The position numbers and the translations under genes were made by a program. Below, in pieces: positions 5,002 to 13,200 of a DNA stretch of 16,506 nucleotides. The stretch lies in NCBI GenBank assembly GCA_031370675.1, contig JANMQT010000200.1, forward strand, positions 1 through 16,506, in the 5' to 3' direction. The stretch is from SZAS-18 sp031370675. Lineage in GTDB: Bacteria; Verrucomicrobiota; Verrucomicrobiia; Chthoniobacterales; SZAS-18. Each line of letters starts with the position of its first letter. Position 1 is the stretch's first letter. The notes beneath the pieces are model-generated. The model was not told where the DNA came from. It did not search any database and saw only the letters and a list, made by a program, of their open reading frames with translations.

Positions 5002-7881
5002 ATGTCCAAGAAGAAATCCCAGAAGAAAGCCGCCAAAGCGGCGAAGAAGGCCGCGAAAGCCGCCCTGAAATCCCCCAAGCCAGCCGCGGCGAAGACCTCG
5101 AAGAAGGCGCTGAAGAAATCCGCGAAGAAAGCGAAGACCAAGGGGGCGACCGCTGCCAAGCCGGCGAAGTCGGGCATGTACGTCTATGTTTTCGGAAAGA
5201 AGAAGACGGACGGCAACGGTTCGATGAAGGCGCTGCTCGGCGGCAAGGGCGCCAACCTCGCGGAGATGACGCGCATCGGCCTGCCGGTGCCCCCCGGCTT
5301 CACCATCACCACCGAGGTCTGCACCTACTATTACGCGAACAAGCGCACCTATCCGAAGTCGCTCCAGGCGCAGATCGAGGCCGGGGTCGCAAACATGGAG
5401 TCGATCATGGGCACGAAGTTCGGCGACACAAAGGCGATGCCACTTCTCGTGGCCGTGCGGTCGGGCGCCCGCGATTCGATGCCGGGCATGATGGACACCA
5501 TTCTCAATCTCGGACTCAACGATGAAACCGTGCAGGCCGTGGCGAAGGCGACGAAGAACGAGCGGTTCGCCTGGGATTGCTACCGCCGCTTCATCCAGAT
5601 GTACGGGGACGTCGTCCTCGGTGTGCAAAAGGCGCCGCACGAGGATCATGATCCCTTTGAATCCGTCATCGGCCACCTGAAGGACGAGCGCTACGGCAAC
5701 CACGAGATCGAGGACACCAAGCTGACGACCGGCGACCTCAGGGACCTCGTGAAGCGTTTCAAGGCGCTCGTGAAGGATCGCACCGGCCACAATTTTCCGA
5801 ACAGCGCTTGGGACCAGCTCAAGGGAGCGGTGAGCGCGGTGTTTGGTTCGTGGATGAACGACCGCGCCATCGTCTATCGCCGGAAGTACAACATTCCGTC
5901 GGAATGGGGCACGGCGGTCAACGTCCAGGCGATGGTCTTCGGCAACACCGGCGAAAATTCCGGCTCGGGTGTCGCATTCACGCGCGATCCGGCCACGGGC
6001 GAAAAGGTGTTTTACGGCGAGTTCCTCATGAACGCGCAAGGCGAGGACGTGGTCGCTGGGGTGCGCACGCCCGATGCGGTGGCCAAGCTCGAGGCGCTGC
6101 AGCCGAAGGCCTTTGCCGAGCTGGAACAGGTGCGCAAGACACTCGAGTCGCACTTCAAGGACGTGCAGGATTTCGAATTCACCATTCAGGAGGGCCAGCT
6201 CTTCATGCTGCAGACCCGCAATGGAAAGCGCACGGGCGTCGCCGCGGTGCGGTTCGCGGTGGAGATGGTCGACGAGAAGCTGATCGACTGGAAAACCGCC
6301 ATCAAGCGGGTGCCCGCGGATCAGCTCGACCAGGTCCTGGCGCCGGTCTTCGATCGCAAGGCGCTGCAGAAAGCGACCGTGATCGCGACGGGACTGCCCG
6401 CGGGCCCCGGTGCGGCGACCGGCAAGATTTACTTGAATGCCGACCGCGCGGCCACGGCCGCGGCGAAGGGGGAGAAGGTGCTGCTCGTCCGGAATGAAAC
6501 CTCGCCCGAGGACTTGCGCGGCATGATCGCCGCCGAGGGCATTCTCACCGCGAAGGGCGGCGTCAGTTCCCACGCCGCGCTCGTCGCCCGCCAGATGGGC
6601 AAGGTCTGCGTCTGCGGCGCGGCCGCGCTCGTCATCGACTATCACGCGAAGACGGTCACCGTGGGGGACCGCTCGTGGAAGGAAGGCGACAGCATCTCGA
6701 TCGATGGCACCAGCGGCACGGTTTACGCCGAGGAATTGCCGACCGCGCCGTCGGAGATCATCCAGGCGCTGGTCCACGGCGATGCGGAGGCGAAGCAGAG
6801 CCGCACGTACCGGAACTTCGCGAAGCTGATGGATTGGTGCGCCAGGGTCACGCGGATGGACGTGCGCACGAACGCCGACAATCCCGAGCAGACGCAGCAC
6901 GCGCTCGCGTTTGGCGCGGTCGGCATCGGTCTTACGCGCACCGAGCACATGTTCTTCGAAGGCGACCGCATCGACGCGATGCGCGAGATGATCCTCGCGG
7001 AGACCATGCCGGAGCGCGAGAAGGCGCTGGCCAAGCTCCTGCCGTACCAGCGCGAGGACTTCGCGGGCATCTTCCGCGTCCTCAAGGGCCTGCCCGCCAC
7101 GATTCGCTTCCTCGATCCGCCGCTGCATGAATTTCTGCCACACGATGAGAAATCCCAGCAGGAGCTCGCGAAGAAGATCGGGATGGACCCGAAGCACCTC
7201 GCGCAGCGCGTGAAGTCCCTGCACGAGTTCAATCCGATGCTGGGTCATCGCGGCTGCCGCCTGGGCATCAGCTTCCCCGAAATCAGCGCGATGCAGGCAC
7301 GCGCCGTATTCGAAGCGGCGGCGCTGGTGCAGAACGAGGGCATCAAGTGCCATCCGGAGATCATGATTCCGCTGGTCGGCTTCAAGAAGGAATTCGATTT
7401 GCAGATCGAAGTCGTGAACGCGGTCGCCAAAGCGGTGATGGCCGAGCAGAAGGTGAAGTTGAAGTACCTCGTCGGCACCATGATCGAGATCCCGCGCGGC
7501 GCGTTGACGGCCGATGAGATTGCGGAGACCGCGGAGTTCTTCAGCTTTGGCACGAACGACCTGACCCAGACTGCGCTGGGCATGAGCCGCGATGACAGCG
7601 GCACGTTCCTGCCGCAGTACGCGGAGCTCGAAATCGTGAAGAAGAATCCGTTCGCCACGATCGATCAGACCGGCGTGGGCGAGTTGATGAGGATCGCGAC
7701 GGCGAAGGGCCGCAAGACGCGGCCGGACATCAAACTCGGCATTTGCGGCGAGCACGGCGGCGATCCCGACAGCGTGAAGTTTTGCCACCAGCTGGGCCTG
7801 GCCTATGTGAGTTGCAGTCCGTTCCGGGTGCCGGTCGCCCGCCTCGCCGCCGCCCAGGCCGCGCTGGCGGACGCGAAGTAG
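5002..7881 (+). CDS. ppdK: Pyruvate, phosphate dikinase with Lys/Ala-rich N-terminal tail
   Basis: The enzyme interconverts pyruvate, ATP and phosphate with PEP, AMP and diphosphate in the cytoplasm. The normal protein begins near MYVYVFGKKK (residue 59) and continues with the nucleotide-binding domain (GSMKALLGGKGANLAEM). The swivelling domain carries GGVSSHAALVAR with catalytic His524, and the PEP/pyruvate barrel carries SFGTNDLTQTALG and GICGEHGGDP with Cys915, 44 residues from the end as in the 874-residue clostridial enzyme. The first 58 residues hold about 22 Lys and 18 Ala, like a histone H1 tail. They use the same GC-rich codons as the rest, so they are probably translated, but a start at 5176 would remove them and no Shine-Dalgarno sequence decides. 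The residue two before the His is Ser522, where plant enzymes have a regulatory Thr. Confidence 0.96.
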   Translation: MSKKKSQKKAAKAAKKAAKAALKSPKPAAAKTSKKALKKSAKKAKTKGATAAKPAKSGMYVYVFGKKKTDGNGSMKALLGGKGANLAEMTRIGLPVPPGFTITTEVCTYYYANKRTYPKSLQAQIEAGVANMESIMGTKFGDTKAMPLLVAVRSGARDSMPGMMDTILNLGLNDETVQAVAKATKNERFAWDCYRRFIQMYGDVVLGVQKAPHEDHDPFESVIGHLKDERYGNHEIEDTKLTTGDLRDLVKRFKALVKDRTGHNFPNSAWDQLKGAVSAVFGSWMNDRAIVYRRKYNIPSEWGTAVNVQAMVFGNTGENSGSGVAFTRDPATGEKVFYGEFLMNAQGEDVVAGVRTPDAVAKLEALQPKAFAELEQVRKTLESHFKDVQDFEFTIQEGQLFMLQTRNGKRTGVAAVRFAVEMVDEKLIDWKTAIKRVPADQLDQVLAPVFDRKALQKATVIATGLPAGPGAATGKIYLNADRAATAAAKGEKVLLVRNETSPEDLRGMIAAEGILTAKGGVSSHAALVARQMGKVCVCGAAALVIDYHAKTVTVGDRSWKEGDSISIDGTSGTVYAEELPTAPSEIIQALVHGDAEAKQSRTYRNFAKLMDWCARVTRMDVRTNADNPEQTQHALAFGAVGIGLTRTEHMFFEGDRIDAMREMILAETMPEREKALAKLLPYQREDFAGIFRVLKGLPATIRFLDPPLHEFLPHDEKSQQELAKKIGMDPKHLAQRVKSLHEFNPMLGHRGCRLGISFPEISAMQARAVFEAAALVQNEGIKCHPEIMIPLVGFKKEFDLQIEVVNAVAKAVMAEQKVKLKYLVGTMIEIPRGALTADEIAETAEFFSFGTNDLTQTALGMSRDDSGTFLPQYAELEIVKKNPFATIDQTGVGELMRIATAKGRKTRPDIKLGICGEHGGDPDSVKFCHQLGLAYVSCSPFRVPVARLAAAQAALADAK

Positions 7882-7904
7882 GAGCCGTATCCGTTTCATT
7901 CAAG

Positions 7905-7939
7905 AGGCCGCCCCGGGAAACTGCGGCGGCCTTTTGATT
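7905..7939 (+). terminator. Intrinsic terminator after PPDK
   Basis: AGGCCGCC (7905-7912) pairs with GGCGGCCT (7925-7932) around a 12-base loop, and the stem runs into TTTTGATTT. It lies 24 bases after the PPDK stop and also separates it from the convergent dtd gene. Confidence 0.85.
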
Positions 7940-7976
7940 TCAAGGGCCTGAGGTTCCTAGCCTACGACGAACCTGG

Positions 7977-8444
7977 TCAATGCGGCGCGGGAAGCTGCTT
8001 GCCGGCCGTGTCGAGCAGCAGCGTGACGGGGCCGTCGTAGACGAGCTCCACGTCCATGTGGGCGCCGAATTCTCCGGTCACCACCGGACACGGCAGCAGG
8101 CTCGACAAAGTCGTCACAAAATGATCATACAAAGCGCGCGCGTGACCGGGCTCGGCGGCCTCCGTGAAGGACGGACGCGTCCCCTTGCGAATCGAACCGA
8201 AGAGCGTGAACTGACTGACCACGAGCGCCTCGCCACCCAGCTCGATCAGTGTGCGATTCATTTTCCCCTCGTCGTCCGGGAACAGACGAAGGACCGGAAT
8301 CTTCGCGGCGAGCCAGTCGGCGTCCGCCCTGGTGTCGTCGTGCGTGACCCCGAGAAGCAGCACGTATCCGCGGCCGATCGCACGCGGCGGACCACCGTCG
8401 ATCGACACCGCCGCGCGGGAGACACGTTGCAGGACGAGGCGCAT
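7977..8444 (-). CDS. dtd: D-aminoacyl-tRNA deacylase
   Basis: The product hydrolyses D-amino acids (and Gly from tRNA-Ala) wrongly attached to tRNA, in the cytoplasm. The 155 residues match the usual length. The N-terminus MRLVLQRVSRAAVSIDG is typical, SQFTL (77-81) followed by KGTRPSF (87-93) forms one half of the active site, and the Gly-cisPro motif appears in YDGPVTLLLDT (GPV at 138-140). It is a single gene, convergent with PPDK and divergent from the SLAC1-like gene across a 92-bp spacer. Nothing is odd in it. Confidence 0.96.
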   Translation of the reverse strand: MRLVLQRVSRAAVSIDGGPPRAIGRGYVLLLGVTHDDTRADADWLAAKIPVLRLFPDDEGKMNRTLIELGGEALVVSQFTLFGSIRKGTRPSFTEAAEPGHARALYDHFVTTLSSLLPCPVVTGEFGAHMDVELVYDGPVTLLLDTAGKQLPAPH

Positions 8445-8481
8445 GATTTCGTGAAGCTGAACAAAGCCCCGGCGCGCATCG

Positions 8482-8494
8482 AGCGAAATTCGCT
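8482..8494. promoter_or_regulatory. Perfect 6-1-6 inverted repeat between dtd and the SLAC1-like gene
   Basis: AGCGAA (8482-8487) and TTCGCT (8489-8494) are perfectly symmetrical around one A. The element lies in the 92-bp divergent spacer, 38 bases from the dtd start and 43 from the transporter start. The position is right for an operator, but no regulator gene is nearby. Confidence 0.3.
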
Positions 8495-8536
8495 GCCTTC
8501 CTGCACCATTGTCGTTAGATCAGGTCCTCAATTCGC

Positions 8537-9514
8537 ATGTCCAACCCCGCCCTCTCCCCGGCGTCGCTCTCACCCGCGATGTTCTCCGTCGTGCTCGGCA
8601 CCGGCGGATTATCGCTGACGGCCAATTTGATCGGCCTGCCGCGCGTGGCGCTGCTGCTTTTCTGGCTCAACGTCGGACTCCTCGCGCTCGCGTGGGGTGC
8701 GACGGTGGTCAGGACGCTGAGGGGGCCCCGGGAAATGGTCGACGATTTCACCCACGCGGGACGCGGGCCGTCGTTTTTTCTCGCCGTGCTCGCGACCAGC
8801 ATCTTCGGCCTGCAGGTATGCGTGGTCGCCCCCTGGCCCGAAGCCGTCACACCCATCTGGATCTTTTCGACCGCGCTGTGGGTCGTGCTGATTTCCTGCT
8901 TTGTCGTAGGGGTCACCGTTCGCGCGGACAAGCCGGACTTTGCCGCGGTGATTGGCCCCGCGTGGTTCCTGCCGGGCGCGGCTCTGGAAGCCACGGTCGC
9001 GCTCGGAACGCACGTCAGCACGCATTCAAGCCGGCTCCTGGACACCGCGTTGCTCGGTGGGTTTCTGCTCGGCTTGCTGCTCAATCTGCTGGTGCTGGCG
9101 GCGGTGCTCTATCGCTGGCTTTTCGTGCCGATGAGTGCGGAGCAACTCGTGGCGACCAATTGGATCAACATGGGTGGATTTGCGATCATTGTCGTGGCAG
9201 GCGTAAAGCTGGCGTCGCCTCGCCTGGAAACATTCATTGTCCTGAGCTGGTCGATTGCGACCTGGTGGTTGCCCATCCTGTGCATCGGGGGCGTCTGGCG
9301 GCATGCCGTGCGGAAAGTGCCGCTTCGCTATGACGCGCAATATTGGCCCGTGGTGTTTTCACCCGCCGTTTATGCCTCCGGGACATTTCTGGTTGCGGAG
9401 GCATCCCGGCTGTCAACGTTGTACTGGATCCCGCCCGTGTTCTTTGCGTTTGCCGCTGCCGTCTGGGTGATCCTGATGATCGGATTGTGCCGTTCGTTCC
9501 TTCGCCCCTCCTGA
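8537..9514 (+). CDS. SLAC1/TDT-family anion channel or C4-dicarboxylate (tellurite-resistance) transporter
   Basis: This 325-residue protein is almost entirely hydrophobic, with about ten membrane segments as in the TDT family (TehA, Mae1, SLAC1). Family-like features are the first segment MFSVVLGTGGLSL, the WWLPILCIGGVWRH segment in the second half, and YDAQYWPVVFSPAVYASGTF, the equivalent of the conserved YWxxVFPxGxY region. The likely role is anion or monocarboxylate/dicarboxylate passage through the inner membrane; the substrate cannot be read from sequence. The ATG at 8537 is the first good start, and a TTAGAT box (8515-8520) just before it could be a -10 element. The gene is monocistronic by spacing (85 bp to the next gene, which has its own promoter). 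Confidence 0.8.
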   Translation: MSNPALSPASLSPAMFSVVLGTGGLSLTANLIGLPRVALLLFWLNVGLLALAWGATVVRTLRGPREMVDDFTHAGRGPSFFLAVLATSIFGLQVCVVAPWPEAVTPIWIFSTALWVVLISCFVVGVTVRADKPDFAAVIGPAWFLPGAALEATVALGTHVSTHSSRLLDTALLGGFLLGLLLNLLVLAAVLYRWLFVPMSAEQLVATNWINMGGFAIIVVAGVKLASPRLETFIVLSWSIATWWLPILCIGGVWRHAVRKVPLRYDAQYWPVVFSPAVYASGTFLVAEASRLSTLYWIPPVFFAFAAAVWVILMIGLCRSFLRPS

Positions 9515-9544
9515 CTTGGTGAAGTCCCGCCGAGCCGCGATGGT

Positions 9545-9579
9545 TTGACAGCGCGGGGGGTCCTCCGTTACTTACGGAG
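9545..9579 (+). promoter_or_regulatory. Sigma70-type promoter with inverted repeat over the -10 element
   Basis: A perfect TTGACA (9545-9550) is followed, after 17-18 bases, by TTACTTA (9568-9574), giving a transcript start near 9581, about 20 bases before the STAS gene. CTCCGT (9563-9568) and ACGGAG (9574-9579) form a perfect 6-bp inverted repeat centred on the -10 box, so a repressor could cover it. Confidence 0.6.
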
Positions 9580-9599
9580 TTGAGTTTCTCGTCATTCCG

Positions 9600-10124
9600 A
9601 TGATCGCCGGTTCATCCATTTCCGTCGGCTTCGCCCAGAAGGCCGTCTGGGTGCGGGTGCGGGGAAAAGGGACGTTCCAGAACAGCCCCGGACTCAAGGA
9701 GTTCGCCAAGGAGATGATCAATCGCGGGCATCGCGACTTTTCCGTCGACCTCGCCGAGTGTCCGGTGATGGACTCGACCTTCATGGGCACGATGACGGGA
9801 ATCGCGCTGCGGTTGCGCGAACTGGGCCAGGGCCGGTTGCGGGTGGTGAATCCCAACGTGCGCAACGCCGAACTGCTCACGGGTCTCGGGCTGGATCATT
9901 TGATCGCGCTGGAAAGCGGCCCGATCACGATCCCTTGCGAAACGAGCGCCGAACCGATGGCTGCGCACAACAGCGTCGACAAGCGCGAGGTCACACAGAC
10001 GATGTTGAACGCGCACGAGGCCTTGTGCGATGCGGACGGGAACAACACCGGAAAATTCAAGGACGTGCTCGAATACCTCAAGGATAACCTCCATCGCCAG
10101 GACATCGCGACGAGCGCGAATTGA
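9600..10124 (+). CDS. STAS-domain protein (anti-sigma factor antagonist-like)
   Basis: Residues about 5-105 form a STAS domain. FSVDLAECPVMDSTFMGTMTG is the signature, with Ser59 in the DS position that is phosphorylated in SpoIIAA and RsbV. It is followed by LRVVNPNVRNAELLTGLGLDHL. A 60-70 residue tail without recognised domain follows (HEALCDADGNNTGKFKDVLEYLKDNL is predicted helical). The role is probably as a phosphorylation-controlled partner in a switching module, and the next gene encodes a matching phosphatase. No anti-sigma kinase is present in the window. It has its own strong promoter, and 91 bp separate it from the phosphatase gene, so co-transcription is likely. No Shine-Dalgarno sequence precedes the start. 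Confidence 0.9.
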   Translation: MIAGSSISVGFAQKAVWVRVRGKGTFQNSPGLKEFAKEMINRGHRDFSVDLAECPVMDSTFMGTMTGIALRLRELGQGRLRVVNPNVRNAELLTGLGLDHLIALESGPITIPCETSAEPMAAHNSVDKREVTQTMLNAHEALCDADGNNTGKFKDVLEYLKDNLHRQDIATSAN

Positions 10125-10215
10125 ATGCCGATGACGCGCCAAGCCCACGTTGTTGGCCGGCGGGCGGCGGTTGCGGCCAGCCGCTCCGTGCGCTGAGCCG
10201 ATCGAATCGCGGAAC

Positions 10216-11712
10216 ATGATTGCACCCACGGCACCGTGTCTCGACGGAGGATTCCCCGCCGGGACGCTCGCGACCCTGGCCTTTGGGGAATTTCCGGGAT
10301 GGTTGCTCGTGCTCTTCGCGGCGCTCGCCGCCTGGGCGGCGTATCTGTTCTACGTCACCCGCCGGATGAAGCGCAAAATCGGATCGTTGCGCTCACAGCG
10401 CGACCATCTGCGCACGGAGGAGCGCCGCGTTTTCGATTTCCTGCACGAACTCGGCGAGGCGTTTAGCGGCGATCTTCGCCCCGCGGAATTGCATCGCCGC
10501 ATCGTGGAGGGCGCCGTGAAGATCCTCGAGGCGAGGGGCGGCGCGCTCTACCTGGCCGATAAGTCAGGCGCGCTGCTGGCGCCGATGTTCATCACCAAGG
10601 GTTGCCCGCCCCTCGTCGCGGTCCCGGCTAATCTCGGCGGGCAAACCACCACGCAGACGGGCGAGAGTTATTTTCGACTGCATCACGTCCGCGCGGGCGA
10701 GGGAGTCATCGGGCAGGCGTGGACCTCGGTGGCGTTGCCTGTGCCCGTGGTGGTCGGGAGCGATTTCGGGGCGCCGGAGCCCGCGGGACGTTTGACGCTC
10801 GCCATGCCGTTGCACTACGCGGGGCAAAATCTCGGCGTGCTGGCGGTGGCCAACCAGGCCGGCGATCCGCTCTTCCAGGAGGCGGATCAAACCGTCTTCA
10901 AGGCCATCGCCGAGCAATCGGCCTTTGCCCTCTACAGCGCCATCATGTTCGCCGAGGCGCACGACAAGAAGCGGCTCGACCATGACCTGCAGGTCGCGCG
11001 CGATATCCAGCGGATTCTGCTGCCGAGCGGGTCGCCGGAAATTCCCGGCTTCGCCATCGCCGGCATGAACCTGCCCGCCAGCAGCGTGAGCGGGGACTAT
11101 TTCGACTACGTGGTGGTGGATGACGATCGCATCGGGGTGGCCATCGCCGACGTTTCCGGCAAGGGCATTCCCGCCTCGCTCATCATGGCGATGTGCCGCA
11201 GCGTGCTGCGCGGTGCGGCGCGCGGTCAACCCTCGCCCGCGGAAGTCCTGCGCGCCGTGAACCGCCAGTTGTTTCCGGACATCAAGGAGGACATGTTTAT
11301 CAGCGCGGCCTACGTCGTGGTGAACCACGTCACTGGAAGCATGACGCTCGCGCGCGGGGGTCACGATGCCCCGCTGCTTTACGTGGCGAGGGAGAAAACG
11401 GTGACCGCCGTGCGCCCGCCGGGGATGGCCCTGGGGATTGACAGCGGCGGCGTTTTCGACAGGGTTTTGCAGGATCTTTCCGTCAAGTTGGAGAAAGGCG
11501 ATTGTCTTGTGCTCTACACCGATGGAGTGTCGGAAGCGCTGGACTCCGCGGGCGCGGAATACGGTCTCGACAACGTGATGCAAGCCATCCGCGAGAGCGC
11601 CCACGAGGGGCCGGCCGCCGTGCTCCAGCGCCTGACGGATGAACTGCAAACTTTTGTCGGCGGCCACCCGCAGCACGACGACATCACGCTGATAGCCATT
11701 TCGAAGACATGA
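10216..11712 (+). CDS. GAF-domain SpoIIE/RsbU-type PP2C phosphatase, membrane-anchored
   Basis: The 498 residues comprise a single membrane segment (about 29-48, LLVLFAALAAWAAYLFYV), a basic linker and coiled part, a GAF-like sensor domain (about 75-245) and a SpoIIE-type PP2C domain (about 265-497). Metal-binding and catalytic motifs are intact: GDYFDY (293-298), DVSGKGIPAS (from 312), GGHDAPLLY, DGVSEALD (from 436) and HDDITLIAI near the end (D488, D489). It should remove phosphate from the Ser of a STAS protein, most simply the product of the preceding gene. A frame beginning with TTG 66 bases upstream exists, but the ATG at 10216 gives a better N-terminus. Its stop overlaps the grpE start in ATGA. 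Confidence 0.93.
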   Translation: MIAPTAPCLDGGFPAGTLATLAFGEFPGWLLVLFAALAAWAAYLFYVTRRMKRKIGSLRSQRDHLRTEERRVFDFLHELGEAFSGDLRPAELHRRIVEGAVKILEARGGALYLADKSGALLAPMFITKGCPPLVAVPANLGGQTTTQTGESYFRLHHVRAGEGVIGQAWTSVALPVPVVVGSDFGAPEPAGRLTLAMPLHYAGQNLGVLAVANQAGDPLFQEADQTVFKAIAEQSAFALYSAIMFAEAHDKKRLDHDLQVARDIQRILLPSGSPEIPGFAIAGMNLPASSVSGDYFDYVVVDDDRIGVAIADVSGKGIPASLIMAMCRSVLRGAARGQPSPAEVLRAVNRQLFPDIKEDMFISAAYVVVNHVTGSMTLARGGHDAPLLYVAREKTVTAVRPPGMALGIDSGGVFDRVLQDLSVKLEKGDCLVLYTDGVSEALDSAGAEYGLDNVMQAIRESAHEGPAAVLQRLTDELQTFVGGHPQHDDITLIAISKT

Positions 11713-12344
11713 GTAAACCCAATCGACCCTCCGCCCACGAATCCGAGTTGATGACCCCGTCCGAAGCGTCTTCCGCCGCGGTGAAAACTTCCGCCCAGAT
11801 CGCGGTGGAACGCGCGGCGGCGATGGCGGCCGGATCGGGCCTGCCCTCGCATGACACCGATCCCGCTGTGGACTTCGGATCCGAGGTCGCGAAACTGGTC
11901 GAGGAGGTGGCGCAGATGCGCGACAGCACGCTGCGCGCGCGCGCAGATTTCGACAACACGCGCAAGCGCCTGCTGCGCGAGAAGGAGGAGGCCATTCGGT
12001 ACGCCAACGGTTCGCTGCTCGAGCGCCTGTTGCCGGTGTTCGACAGCTTCGAGCTCGGCCTGACCGAGGCGCGCAAGCACAAGGGCGCCGGATCGATCGT
12101 GAACGGATTCGAGCTCGTCTACAAACAGATGGCGGATTTCCTCAAAGAGCAAGGGGTCGAACCGATCGACGCGATTGGTCAGCCGTTCGATCCCAACCTG
12201 CATCAGGCGCTCGGGCAGCAGGAAAGCGACGAACCCGAGGGACGTGTGTGCGCGCAGGTGCGAAAAGGCTATAAGCTGCGCGAGCGGCTGCTGCGCCCCG
12301 CGATGGTGTTCGTCTCGAAGGGTCCTCCGTCCGCCGGCGTTTGA
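11709..12344 (+). CDS. grpE: GrpE nucleotide exchange factor
   Basis: GrpE releases ADP from DnaK in the heat-shock chaperone cycle in the cytoplasm. The 211-residue protein has a variable N-terminus of about 55 residues, a long helix with RARADFDNTRKRLLREKEEA and LLERLLPVFDSFELGL, and a C-terminal beta domain with PFDPNLHQALGQQES and QVRKGYKLRERLLRPAMVFVS, all typical. It is not next to dnaK, dnaJ or hrcA. Instead it starts within the stop codon of a partner-switching phosphatase (ATGA), so its translation is probably coupled to it. No Shine-Dalgarno sequence is needed at such an overlap and none is evident. It looks like the complete, functional copy. Confidence 0.95.
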   Translation: MSKPNRPSAHESELMTPSEASSAAVKTSAQIAVERAAAMAAGSGLPSHDTDPAVDFGSEVAKLVEEVAQMRDSTLRARADFDNTRKRLLREKEEAIRYANGSLLERLLPVFDSFELGLTEARKHKGAGSIVNGFELVYKQMADFLKEQGVEPIDAIGQPFDPNLHQALGQQESDEPEGRVCAQVRKGYKLRERLLRPAMVFVSKGPPSAGV

Positions 12345-12346
12345 TC

Positions 12347-12364
12347 GTCGCGCTGCGGCGCGAC
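12347..12364. repeat. GC-rich hairpin between convergent grpE and RodZ-like genes
   Basis: GTCGCGC (12347-12353) pairs perfectly with GCGCGAC (12358-12364) around TGCG. It lies in the 33-bp gap between two convergent genes. There is no T-run, so it is a weak terminator at best. The following CACGCTTGCTCCTACG resembles the flank of intergenic palindromic repeats. Confidence 0.4.
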
Positions 12365-12377
12365 CACACGCTTGCTC

Positions 12378-13076
12378 CTACGGCTGGAGGGGATCCGGCC
12401 GCGGCTGAGGCGGTGAGTGGATCACATTGTTTCGAAGTCCCTGCGTGGTTCCCCGGACAAAAACTTGCGGCGCGGTGGCGCGCGGGGGAATCACCTCCAC
12501 CTTCGCGTTCACGGCGGGAGCTTCCACGGGGGGCAGCGCCATCGCTTGATCGATCGGTTGCGCCGCGGCCAGCGCCATCGGCGGATTGACGGCATCCGGA
12601 GTTTGCGCGTCCGCGGGAAGAGTTCCGTTTTGTCGGGCGGCGAGACGGTCCAAATCTCCCAGGCGTTTGAAATTGACGAACACGACGTAACCGAACACGG
12701 CGAGGAAAACGATGATCGCGGCGACCGAGAGCGCGGCGAACTTGCGGTGGGCGCCGCTGCGTTGCTCGATGCGGCGGCCCTCCTTCTGCACTTTCACCAT
12801 CGGCTTGTGGCTGAGATATTGATAGTCATCAAGGCCGACCGTGCTCGAGACATCGAATTCAGCGAGGTGAGGTGCGACTTCCACACCGAGAAATTCCCCG
12901 TAGATGATCACGAAGCCTCGGGCGTAGGCGATGCTCGGGCAGTTTGAATAAACGTCGTGCTCGATCTCGGCGAGGCGAATGGCCCGGATCTTGGTGGCTC
13001 GAGCGGCATCCTCAATCGTAAAGCCCCGGGCCTCGCGGGTTTCGCGAAGTTTCTGGCCGAGGGTCGGGGCGCTCAT
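12378..13076 (-). CDS. RodZ-like protein: helix-turn-helix plus single membrane segment
   Basis: Residues 6-75 form an Xre-type helix-turn-helix domain of the RodZ kind (LGQKLRETREARGFTIEDAA, then IEHDVYSNCPSIAYARGFV). A basic linker, a membrane segment (113-135) and a Pro/Ala-rich extracytoplasmic tail of about 95 residues follow. RodZ links the MreB cytoskeleton to the cell-wall machinery, and a similar role is likely. At 232 residues the protein is shorter than E. coli RodZ (about 337) and the usual C-terminal beta domain is not recognisable; only a low-complexity tail is seen. The gene is convergent with grpE and divergent from cutA. A simple HTH membrane regulator is the alternative. Confidence 0.85.
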   Translation of the reverse strand: MSAPTLGQKLRETREARGFTIEDAARATKIRAIRLAEIEHDVYSNCPSIAYARGFVIIYGEFLGVEVAPHLAEFDVSSTVGLDDYQYLSHKPMVKVQKEGRRIEQRSGAHRKFAALSVAAIIVFLAVFGYVVFVNFKRLGDLDRLAARQNGTLPADAQTPDAVNPPMALAAAQPIDQAMALPPVEAPAVNAKVEVIPPRATAPQVFVRGTTQGLRNNVIHSPPQPRPDPLQP

Positions 13077-13200
13077 GGGGGCGGCTGGTCAGGGAGGAAA
13101 GTGCGAAGCTAGGTAAAGACGCGAAAGTGGCTGGATAGCAAGCACCTTTTAGTCCATGCGGCACTTTTTCTTGGAAAATGACCGCCCGGGTGGCTCACCC

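Noticed and set aside
5002..5175. The Lys/Ala-rich segment as a separate histone-like gene
   Set aside because: It is in frame with PPDK with no stop between them, so an extension is the simpler reading.
4918..7899. A 993-codon open frame on the minus strand opposite PPDK
   Set aside because: It mirrors the codon structure of the PPDK gene, is rich in Arg/His/Leu/Ala, has no family resemblance, and PPDK motifs on the other strand are decisive.
10564..11676. A 370-codon minus-strand frame opposite the phosphatase gene
   Set aside because: Shadow frame of high-GC coding DNA; the sense strand carries intact GAF and PP2C motifs.
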